A DNA stretch of 64,000 bases, from positions 2,666,001-2,730,000 of the forward strand of contig JAMXDE010000007.1 in the NCBI GenBank assembly GCA_026770025.1. The letters are read 5' to 3'. The notes under the pieces are model-generated. The model was not told where the DNA came from, ran no database searches, and saw nothing but the letters and a program-made list of their open reading frames with translations. Shown in pieces: positions 49,918 through 57,519 of the stretch. The DNA is from Craspedostauros australis. Taxonomy: Eukaryota; Bacillariophyta; Bacillariophyceae; Mastogloiales; Achnanthaceae. The first letter of the stretch is position 1. Every line of letters begins with the position of its first letter. A program made the position numbers and the translations under genes.

Positions 49918-52842
49918 TTATGCCTTGGAAGTTGGAAGCTTGTTCTTGGGATTGATCTCGATGTTGATCTCTCCCTCTCTTCCTTGGACCTTCCACCTGC
50001 CATTCACATACTGCAGCTCGCCTGGATACATTCTTTCGAACACAGAGGTGCTGATGATCTTGGCGTTGCTTCTTGGCACATAGTATGCCGGGAATTTGAG
50101 ACGGCGAATGTTTCCTCTCGTGTCTTGGATGCCCCATTCCACGGTTCCCACCAAGTGGTCAGATCGTCCTCCAAACAGCCCTGTCAGTTTCTTGGCTTGG
50201 TTTCCAATTGGCCTTCTGGGTTCGGAGACGAAGTCGGACTTGTCATGTGAGATACAGACGGTGGATCCGCTGTCCCAAATGACATCACATATCATCTTGG
50301 CTGGAAGGACGTTGGCGAGCTCGTCTGAGCTGTGACGGACAGCCGAGAAACTCGTGATAGAGGATGGTCCATCGTGTGTGCACACAGAATTTGATGGAGG
50401 CGCGTTCTCAGGCTTGAAGTAGGTGCTGAGGATCTGGGCCAGTCTGCCGGTTTGTTTCCCGGTGAGTCGCTGTCGCTGAGCAGGAGCAGGAGCATCAAAT
50501 ACCATCATTCGCTGACGCTGATTGCGATGTTTCTTCTTGGATGGTCCTTGCACTTCATGTCGACGAATAGGAACGGCTCTGGTTCCGAACCTGGCACCAT
50601 GGCTGATGGAATTGGCTCTTGGCCGTGGGTTGGAGAAAGCCGTGCTTCTGAATCTGTGCTTGTTCGGGTTGTTCTCAAGACCGATCACACGATGACTGCG
50701 TCGCCTCAACCCAGCTGCTCTTGCTCTGGGATGCATGTTGGTTGATGCATGCATTGCAGATACTGGAGGGTCGAAGCGAGAGCGGTGGTGGCGGAGACGA
50801 ATCGGAGCACGACGATGAAAGTTGATCCAATCCTTGGGTTGGGCTCGGTCACGACGGCGATCTTTCTTTTCCCAATAGGCTTCGCAGCGGCGTTGCCAAC
50901 GAGGCTTGGGAACTGGACCATCAGGGCGGCGAGGCATGTCATGGTGCTTGCGTGCCAGGTATGTTGCAGTGACCATCCATGCTGCAATCGAGGCTGTCTC
51001 CCACCCATGCATGACTGCAAAGATGAGGACCTGGATGAGCAATGGAATGAAAAGAGGAAAGGCACCAATGAGGAGAGCCAATGGACCAAGGTAGGCCTGG
51101 ATGATTTGGAACCACTCAGATGGACTTTCTTCCATCACCTTGTAGACGTGCCATTCAGTGGAATCGAATGTGACTGTGTTGGCAGCGGTCTCGCTCTTGT
51201 TCTTGTTCTTGAAGTCGCTTCTGTGCTCGCTGGTGCCATGGGAGGTGAGCCAACGCTTGCACTTGGCACACCACTTGAAAGTGGAGCTCCTGACAACCTT
51301 CTGGTGCGGTTCACCCTTGGAAGGGGGAACAGAACGCCAACTGGTGTTGGAAGAACCCTTCTTCGCGTTGTTGGAACCCTTCTTGCCTTTGCTGCTGTGG
51401 TTGGAGCCTGCACCTTTCTTCAGATTGGGGCAGTTGGCCTTGACATGACCAGGTTCTCCGCAGTTGTGGCAGATGATGGGCGTCTTTCCACCATTCTGCA
51501 TCAGGGCCAGTGCCGTGCTTTCGTCGATCTCGATGCCTCCATTTTCTCCAGAGAGGAAATACCCAGCGTTGCTGTTCTTGCGATTGCGCAAGTAGGAGGC
51601 AGCATGCCATTGTCCAGCATGGAGCTCTTGCTTGTACAGGTCGGTGGCAAGATTGCAGACATCACGCCAGTGAAGGTGATCCTTCAAGATGCGTCGGTCC
51701 TTCTCGGCCTTGGTGCAGCACCCAATTTGGATCAGCACTTCTTTGAGGTTGCTGAGTTTGCTGTGGAGACCAAAGCGGTAGCGCTCCCCGGATGTGCCAG
51801 AGCCGCCAGCAGAGAGAAACTTGGTGAGGATGTCCGCAGTGAGGGCGTGGTCATATTGGCCAGCATCTTCGAGAACTTGGGCGTCCTTGCGGGTGTCATC
51901 AGCAAACTTCTTGATGTTCTCACCGGCGTAGGTCTTGGGAGTGCGACGGCGGATGTTCTGCTTGATGCGATCATACTTGTCGAAAGTGGTGGTTCGCAAG
52001 TCCTCGATCAGCTCCATCCAAAGAATGACAAAATCCTCGCGTTGATCCGGATGGACCCGCGCCAAGATGTCGTCCTTCAGGCTTGGCTGGAGAGAGTTGA
52101 GGAGAAAGCGGCAGGCAGTGACGTTGTTGCGGCAGTCGTACTCATCAAAGTGGCTTGCCATTTCGGTTGCTTCTTCCATGATGGTCTTTTGGTTGAAGCG
52201 GTACGGGTGGGCAACGACGCTGGTCGTGTCTTCGGAGTCAGATGGCTCCTTGAGGTAGGAGATGGTGTCGAGCCCTCTGGCTTTGAGTTCGGACATGAAG
52301 TCGCGCTGGAAGGCTTGGAGATCGCTCTGGCGGTGGAACTTGGGTTCAAGACCCTTCTCCATGTCAGGTTGGCTCTTGACATCGGCTCCGCTTGCAGTGG
52401 AGCGCTTCTGGAGAATGTAGAGGTAGGTGTTGGGCTCGTCAACAAGCCCAGACCAGTCAGCTTTGGGCTTTCCCCCGGTGAAGGGGAACCAGTTCTTTCC
52501 CACCTTGACGATGTTGCCCATCACCGGCTTGGTTGGGCGATTGGCGAGTTCACGTTCCGTCTCGGCTGCGGTGCGGCCCAGTTCGAAGATTTCCTGGGAG
52601 GTGTTGACACCAGAGACCTCGGTTTGAAGGAGGCGTTCGTGAGCTTCCTCCCTCTCAGCCAGATTTGCAAGGCGCTCTTCGAGAGCTTGGCTTGCCTCAT
52701 TCAATCGCTGCTGTTGGGCCAGAAGGCGGGCCTGCATCTGGCTGAGTTGTTCCAAGGTTGCTGCTTGAGTGGCAGCTACCTCGGCTTGAGTTGTGGTGGC
52801 TCCACTTTGGGTGACGGTGGCCTCCGGTTGATCATCCGCCAT
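49918..52842 (-). CDS. gag: E1 gag plus aspartic protease
   Basis: 974 residues on the minus strand from ATG 52842 (MADDQPEATV). Seen: a Gln/Ala/Glu coiled coil (about 12-75); a capsid-like helical region (about 100-420); one zinc knuckle CHNCGEPGHVKANC (about 457-470); Lys/Ser/Asn-rich basic sequence; a strongly hydrophobic stretch at about 578-640 (YLGPLALLIGAFPLFIPLLIQVLIF and AAWMVTATYLA); an Arg/His-rich basic region; and a protease with WDSGSTVCIS near 854 and a LTGLFGG flap-like segment. Known: copia Gag forms particles and the Asp-Ser-Gly protease matures them. A membrane-type segment between nucleocapsid and protease is not usual. The protease lies with gag rather than with pol. Confidence 0.85.
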   Translation of the reverse strand: MADDQPEATVTQSGATTTQAEVAATQAATLEQLSQMQARLLAQQQRLNEASQALEERLANLAEREEAHERLLQTEVSGVNTSQEIFELGRTAAETERELANRPTKPVMGNIVKVGKNWFPFTGGKPKADWSGLVDEPNTYLYILQKRSTASGADVKSQPDMEKGLEPKFHRQSDLQAFQRDFMSELKARGLDTISYLKEPSDSEDTTSVVAHPYRFNQKTIMEEATEMASHFDEYDCRNNVTACRFLLNSLQPSLKDDILARVHPDQREDFVILWMELIEDLRTTTFDKYDRIKQNIRRRTPKTYAGENIKKFADDTRKDAQVLEDAGQYDHALTADILTKFLSAGGSGTSGERYRFGLHSKLSNLKEVLIQIGCCTKAEKDRRILKDHLHWRDVCNLATDLYKQELHAGQWHAASYLRNRKNSNAGYFLSGENGGIEIDESTALALMQNGGKTPIICHNCGEPGHVKANCPNLKKGAGSNHSSKGKKGSNNAKKGSSNTSWRSVPPSKGEPHQKVVRSSTFKWCAKCKRWLTSHGTSEHRSDFKNKNKSETAANTVTFDSTEWHVYKVMEESPSEWFQIIQAYLGPLALLIGAFPLFIPLLIQVLIFAVMHGWETASIAAWMVTATYLARKHHDMPRRPDGPVPKPRWQRRCEAYWEKKDRRRDRAQPKDWINFHRRAPIRLRHHRSRFDPPVSAMHASTNMHPRARAAGLRRRSHRVIGLENNPNKHRFRSTAFSNPRPRANSISHGARFGTRAVPIRRHEVQGPSKKKHRNQRQRMMVFDAPAPAQRQRLTGKQTGRLAQILSTYFKPENAPPSNSVCTHDGPSSITSFSAVRHSSDELANVLPAKMICDVIWDSGSTVCISHDKSDFVSEPRRPIGNQAKKLTGLFGGRSDHLVGTVEWGIQDTRGNIRRLKFPAYYVPRSNAKIISTSVFERMYPGELQYVNGRWKVQGREGEINIEINPKNKLPTSKA

Positions 52843-53336
52843 CCTTCAAAAGCTGCGCTTGGAGAGGTTGCGGATTTCCTGATGAGCAGCTGAGCTGCTG
52901 GTTTGCAGATGTTCTGCTGGAGTATCGATCGATGGTCGCAACTGCGTTGCAAGTTGTGATTGCTGAGCTTCAGTCAGCAGGTGTCTGGGAGTGAGGCAAC
53001 TGTGTTGCGGGCAGTCAGCTGCACTGCTGCGGGTAGATCAGTGGGTGCCTGTGGCAGGAGCAACTGTGTTGCGAGCAGTCAGCTGCGCTGCTGCGGGTAG
53101 ATCAGCAGATGATCGGCTGATTATCGTCGGAGCAACTGCGTTGCTGGCGTTCGGACAGCTGGACTGTCAGTGGGCGGCTTGACTCTTGCTTCCTGCAGTG
53201 AAGCTCACAGGGTCCAAGCCACGGATGCGGGTCGCTGTGGCAGCGACTTGGTTGGATGAGGAAGTCTGAGACTTCGTGGGATCGGTTCTTGCGCTATTGA
53301 TGAGGCTCTCTGTCGAATCTTGACTTCAGCGTAAGA
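52843..53336 (-). other. E1 untranslated leader with repeated hairpins
   Basis: About 500 bp between primer site and gag. Four copies of a perfect 5-bp-stem, 3-nt-loop hairpin (GCAAC-nnn-GTTGC) at 52938-52950, 52996-53008, 53060-53072 and 53132-53144. The middle two sit in a tandem repeat of 64-bp period that also shares a GCTGCTGCGGGTAGATCAG-like block. Confidence 0.75.
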
Positions 53337-53350
53337 CCAGGCTCATAACC
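53337..53350 (-). other. E1 primer-binding site, methionine tRNA anticodon arm
   Basis: GGTTATGAGCCTGG on the minus strand begins exactly at the LTR end. Its complement CCAGGCTCATAACC contains CTCATAA, a tRNA anticodon loop with CAU. Known: Drosophila copia primes from an internal fragment of initiator methionine tRNA with a very similar site. Inferred: half-tRNA priming here. Confidence 0.7.
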
Positions 53351-54109
53351 AGCGAGAATAGAGGGCAAAAGAAGTCCGGTTGTGTCCGGCTTTGCCTTCC
53401 AGTGTCGGACTTTGGCAGGTCAAAAGGGGAAGTGAAACTGCCAACGTCAGCGCGGTTAAACGTAGTGTGACCACGAACGTAGATGAGACGATTGAGAATG
53501 TGTTTTGAGTTGATTTGGTGGTTGTAAAGCTTAAGTTTTGTAAGATTGTTGTTTTTATGAGATTGTTTTGGTTGAAGGTTGGAGAGGAAAACGAGATGGG
53601 CTGGTCATCACACTGCTCTGCTGTTGGTTGTCGCTGTTCATGGTCTTGTACATTTGAAAAATTGCTCCACAATCCCCAGGCGATGAAACCACGATGCTTC
53701 ATCGCTCTTGGCAGGTTTGAGAGCTGATTCTCCAATTGTTGGAGTGAAGGTGCGAGTGTTCCATGTCTTAGTCTTGTTCCAATTTTCCAGGATAGTCTTG
53801 CTTTTGATCCAAGACCGGCACATCCTGCATGGAAGATGTCAGTTTCATACATATGTAATCTTGGAACACATGGCAAAGAGGCAAGTGAGAAGCATCAACT
53901 GTGCATGCAGGATGAGCCATGCACTTGTATTCTTGCAGACAGATGCCTTCACATATGTAGTCTCTTTTGGAGGTAGAGTGCCTGTCCATTTGTTGCTCAA
54001 TCGTGTGTACTGGTGGTAGTACAGACAATTCGGTCACCGGTCAATGGGGGCATGAAGGGAAAATACCAATTTTCAGCAATTTTCAGTGACATCATGGTAT
54101 ATTGCAACT
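53351..54109 (-). repeat. E1 5' LTR
   Basis: 759 bp, direct repeat of 44652-45410 with no difference seen; promoter of the element is expected here. Same AG...CT termini. Confidence 0.9.
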
Positions 54110-54114
54110 TGACC
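54110..54114. repeat. Target-site duplication of E1, right copy
   Basis: TGACC, identical to 44647-44651. Confidence 0.85.
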
Positions 54115-54325
54115 CAATCCCCCATGATTCCGTCCTCCCCAAACAAGCGGTCCGTGGAGTCGACACAGAATCCGGAGGAAATCCGCATCAGGACAATCGC
54201 GGTAGTTGCGATTTCGAGAGTAGGTCGTACTCTTCTGTTCAACTCCTCTATCTGCCTGTTGGCTAGCATTTCCAACGTACGATCTGCTCGCATACACAAG
54301 ATACTCTACTCTGCATCCATGCATC
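54115..54325 (-). other. Short unassigned stretch between E1 and E4
   Basis: About 210 bp. On the minus strand it is open from ATG 54293 (MRADRTLEMLANRQIEEL...) up to the E1 junction, and the sequence on the far side of E1 is open in the matching frame. No family recognised; it may be a piece of an interrupted host exon or of older repeat DNA. Confidence 0.35.
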
Positions 54326-55124
54326 TGTTGGCAAGTTCCGCTCACGGAAGCCTACGATCGTGGAAGACGGTGTTGTTGATAGTCGTTCTGTTTGCTATTT
54401 CATTACTTGAGCACTCCGATCCTCTCGGTGTCTGTTCTCTTGCCCGATGCTCTCAGCGCATTTGTCTATCTTGTAGATTCAGTCTCTGACTATGAGTTGG
54501 TGTGCGAGATGCTCTCTCCCTACTCTTCGTATTCTCTCTCTCTCAATATCGTGTACTTGTGCTACATGATACTTTGTGTTTGATGTGTACTCCGCATTCG
54601 ATACTCCGTTTGTTCATTACTGGTTCCTACTCCATGAGTACTTACCATTTGAACTTCACCTCTCGTATCCATGATCTTGATGTCCTTTGGTCATCAGATC
54701 TTTGCCTCCTGTTCTGACCTGGAGACAGATGTCGACGTGGTGACATGATGACATCCTGTCAACATCAGTAGGCGTCCTTCTGCTCTCCAGATGCCAAGTT
54801 CCATTGGTGATGCAGTGGTCTGTCAGATGATATCGTCATCTGAGGCTTAGTTGGGAAGTACCTCGAGATTCGCTTGGTACCATACGTTTCCATTGACGGA
54901 TGGACGGACGATGTTTCTAATTCTCTCAGAAATCGTCGATTGCAAATTTCCTCCAGAAATTCTGCTCATTTTCGTGTGTTCCATTTCTGCTGTAATTCTG
55001 ACGAATCACAGCATACTATTGACACGAATGTAGTGTACCGTCCAAGTGCGTATGAGAGAATAACGGGTGAACGATGCACATATACACGTACATCTCGGCA
55101 TATACTCACATGTACATGTCAACA
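54326..55124 (-). mobile_element. E4: inverted LTR remnant of the E3 family
   Basis: 799 bp, reverse-complement match to the E3 LTR at 60694-61490, including the central block near 54905-55075. Element-strand termini are TGTTGA...CCAACA. The sequence just right of it, read on the minus strand, is AGGAAGGG, a plausible polypurine tract, so this is best read as a 3' LTR whose own internal part is largely gone. No matching 5-bp flanks were found for a simple solo LTR. Clearly older and more diverged than E1's LTRs. Confidence 0.75.
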
Positions 55125-55273
55125 CCCTTCCTGTGTGCATTTGGTCATTCGAATGTTCTCGATGTGTCAAGGTATGACTTTGTCGGAATGTGTGTACTCG
55201 GATGTGTATTCATCAGTCACACTTGCTTGCCGCCATCTAGACTATTTGGTGGCGGAATCACGACACAAAACTA

Positions 55274-55380
55274 TGACGTCACAGGGATACCATCGCTGTA
55301 CCACGAGGACACTGCGATACTACGACGCCAGGATACCGCGATACCAGCGGATACCACAGTATCCACCACATGTGACGTCA
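55274..55380. promoter_or_regulatory. Pair of CRE-like TGACGTCA palindromes in putative E2 LTR
   Basis: Perfect TGACGTCA octamers at 55274-55281 and 55373-55380, 99 bp apart, flanking an array of GATACC-like short repeats. Known: bZIP factors bind this site. Inferred: an inducible promoter inside the LTR. Confidence 0.45.
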
Positions 55381-55746
55381 CCTCAAGACCTTACCTACCA
55401 GGTCTGCAGGAATGAAATATGTTTTAAACATTCCATCAGATTCGATCAATCATCAGATCCAACAAAACCCGAGAACGGAACAACGACGAGACAACGAGAG
55501 AGAAACGACAACGTTGACGATCAAGTCAACATCAACGAGCAACATGAGAGCAATGTGCATGGAGGTGCAAGAGGATTGCACCAAGCAATGAGAGCAAGGA
55601 AGAGATGGATCAAGAGAGCATCTTGATCATCTCATACCCCATGCTCGCTCACCAACAATCAATAGCAACAACAGTAACAGTAACAGAAACACTTTCGACA
55701 AAGAGTGTGACTACTACCGATTCTCCGTGCACGGAGCCTTCCAACA

Positions 55747-55770
55747 CGTTTATAAACGTTAGCACCAGGG
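55747..55770 (+). other. E2 primer-binding-site region
   Basis: CGTTTATAAAC follows the CAACA end of the LTR, exactly as at 61491-61501 in E3. Its complement contains TTTATAA, which fits a tRNA anticodon loop with UAU (isoleucine). Inference only. Confidence 0.4.
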
Positions 55771-55804
55771 AAGCCCTGTGCAAGGAGAGATCGAAGAGCG
55801 AGAG

Positions 55805-56040
55805 ACGCTGCATGAGCGACGAGAAAGAGACAAGCTAGCATACCCTCTCACGTGCGTGATCGAGGACGAAACGAAGAGCGCGAGGCGCTGAATGAACCGA
55901 AGAGACTGAAGTGGCAGAATACCCTCTCACACGAGTGATCAAGGACGAGACGAGAAGCGAGACGAGCGCTGAATGAGCAAAGAAACCGAAGAGACTGCAT
56001 TCCCTCTCACACCAGTGATTGAGGACGAGACCGAGGAGGA
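55805..56040 (+). repeat. Imperfect triple repeat across the E2 gag start
   Basis: Three degenerate units of about 75-90 bp, each running from a CTG(A/C)ATGA..GA segment through TACCCTCTCAC/TTCCCTCTCAC to GTGAT(C/T)(G/A)AGGACGA. The last unit holds the gag ATG at 55973, so the leader is made of copies of the gag N-terminal coding sequence. Confidence 0.65.
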
Positions 56041-57517
56041 CGAGGACGAGACTCTGAACCTCACGCGAGCAGGAGCGGGTGCACCCATCCAACAAACAAG
56101 CGCTCAGCAAGGAGCCATCATTGAAACAGAAGCAGAGCAAGCTGCACGAAGCGCCGGCGCAGAGACGCGGCAGAGAGACCAGCCAAGACCGATATCGGCA
56201 TCAACAGAACCACCCACATCGACTCCATCACAGCAATCAATCAAAGTGGAAGCGTACAAGACAGAAGTCCAGCAGACGGAAACAGAAGACAGGGGTAGCA
56301 TGTCAGAGAGAGACAGCAGCATCGATCCCCTCGCATCCAACGACAACAAAGAGTCAGAGAGAGAAGAAGAGAGAGAAGAGAGCGAATCAACAGGCAGCAC
56401 ACAAGACACGAGCAAGCAGACAGCATCGAAGAAGAAGATGACAAAGGAAACGTACAAGAGGCGCAAGGCCCCACTCTTCAGCGGGAAGAAGGAAGACTAC
56501 AATGCGTGGGAGTCGCAGGCAAAGGCATACGCGCGTACGCAACGATTCAAGGACATCATGATGGGAGAGAAGACCATCCCAACAAATGAGGACATTGAGA
56601 GAGAGAGTGACGAAGAGAAGAGGGAGGCCCTTGAAGAGACGCGCGAGCTGGCGCTGGACTGCTTCAGTGATCTGATCCTGATGATGGATGCAGAGCAAGG
56701 AACTGGAAAGCAGGCAATCCAGCTGATCAACCAATGCTGCGACGAGCAACACCCCAAGGGGAATCCAGCTGCAGCATGGAAGATGCTGAAAGAGAAGTAC
56801 CAGTCGACTGACACATCCACGGTGCTGCGACTGAAGCGCCAATTCAACACCAAGCGCATGGCAAGGGATACGGATCCCGACATCTACGTCACAAGGCTTG
56901 AGCTGCTTCGCACTCGTCTCCAAGACGTGAGCTACGAGATCAGTGAGAGAGAACTGATCATGCAAGTCCTCAGCAGCCTCAGCAAGGACTACGACGACGA
57001 AGTGAGCAACTTCAAATACCAACTTCAGATGGGTCCAGAGAAGGTGACGATCGAAGCCATCCGGAATGTGCTGAACTACAGATACTCCAAACTCCAAGGT
57101 GGAAAGGCGTACGTGGACGACTTTGCAGATACGGGCAGCAAGCGCGACGACGCGGCAGTAGCTGCGACAGGCGGATTCAAGGGCAACTGCCACAACTGCG
57201 GAAAGTATGGCCATCGGTCTGCGAATTGTCCAGACAGAAAGCAAGTGGCCGACAACAACAACAACCATCAATCCAACAACGGCCGACGAGGAGGCTACAA
57301 CAACAGAGGCAAAAGAGGAGATCAGCGCGGCAATCAAGGCAACCGCGGCAACAGAGGAAGAGGTCGTGGCAACGGCTTCAGTGGGAAGTGCCACTACTGT
57401 GGCATCCCAGGGCATCGAGAAGCAGACTGCAGGAAGAAAAGTTCAACGAAAAGAGAAAGCAGGAAGAGCAAGGAAGCACGGCGCAAGACGGCGCTGATGA
57501 CGGATTCGAGATGGTGA
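55973..57517 (+). CDS. gag: E2 gag
   Basis: 514 residues from ATG 55973. Seen: a disordered Glu/Thr/Ser-rich N-terminal third; a UBN2/retrotrans_gag-like capsid core starting KAPLFSGKKEDYNAWESQAKAYA (about 163-185) and running through LKRQFNTKRM and LSSLSKDYDDEV; then two zinc knuckles, CHNCGKYGHRSANC and CHYCGIPGHREADC, separated by an Asn/Arg/Gly-rich linker. Strong similarity to E3 gag through the capsid core and both knuckles. Confidence 0.82.
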   Translation: MSKETEETAFPLTPVIEDETEEDEDETLNLTRAGAGAPIQQTSAQQGAIIETEAEQAARSAGAETRQRDQPRPISASTEPPTSTPSQQSIKVEAYKTEVQQTETEDRGSMSERDSSIDPLASNDNKESEREEEREESESTGSTQDTSKQTASKKKMTKETYKRRKAPLFSGKKEDYNAWESQAKAYARTQRFKDIMMGEKTIPTNEDIERESDEEKREALEETRELALDCFSDLILMMDAEQGTGKQAIQLINQCCDEQHPKGNPAAAWKMLKEKYQSTDTSTVLRLKRQFNTKRMARDTDPDIYVTRLELLRTRLQDVSYEISERELIMQVLSSLSKDYDDEVSNFKYQLQMGPEKVTIEAIRNVLNYRYSKLQGGKAYVDDFADTGSKRDDAAVAATGGFKGNCHNCGKYGHRSANCPDRKQVADNNNNHQSNNGRRGGYNNRGKRGDQRGNQGNRGNRGRGRGNGFSGKCHYCGIPGHREADCRKKSSTKRESRKSKEARRKTALMTDSRW

Positions 57518-57519
57518 TG

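Larger units (their letters stand above)
44652..54109 (-). mobile_element. E1: complete-looking Ty1/copia LTR retrotransposon
   Basis: 9,458 bp on the minus strand. Parts in transcript order: 5' LTR 54109-53351, primer-binding site 53350-53337, leader, gag-protease ORF 52842-49918, pol ORF 49914-45478 (integrase before reverse transcriptase, hence copia), polypurine tract 45420-45411, 3' LTR 45410-44652. The two LTRs are each 759 bp and I see no difference between them; the insertion is flanked by the duplicated TGACC. The element looks whole and very young. Known relatives are diatom copia lineages; the exact family cannot be named without a library. Large size comes from a long gag-protease ORF and an insert between integrase and reverse transcriptase. 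Confidence 0.92.

Noticed and set aside
50749-52893. 714-residue plus-strand open frame across E1 gag
   Set aside because: Antisense shadow of the gag-protease frame; no motifs, and it covers the sequence encoding the zinc knuckle and capsid on the other strand.
54326-55124. E4 as a simple solo LTR
   Set aside because: The bases flanking its two ends (GCATC and CCCTT) do not form a target duplication, and a polypurine tract adjoins the inner side, so a truncated 3' LTR fits better.
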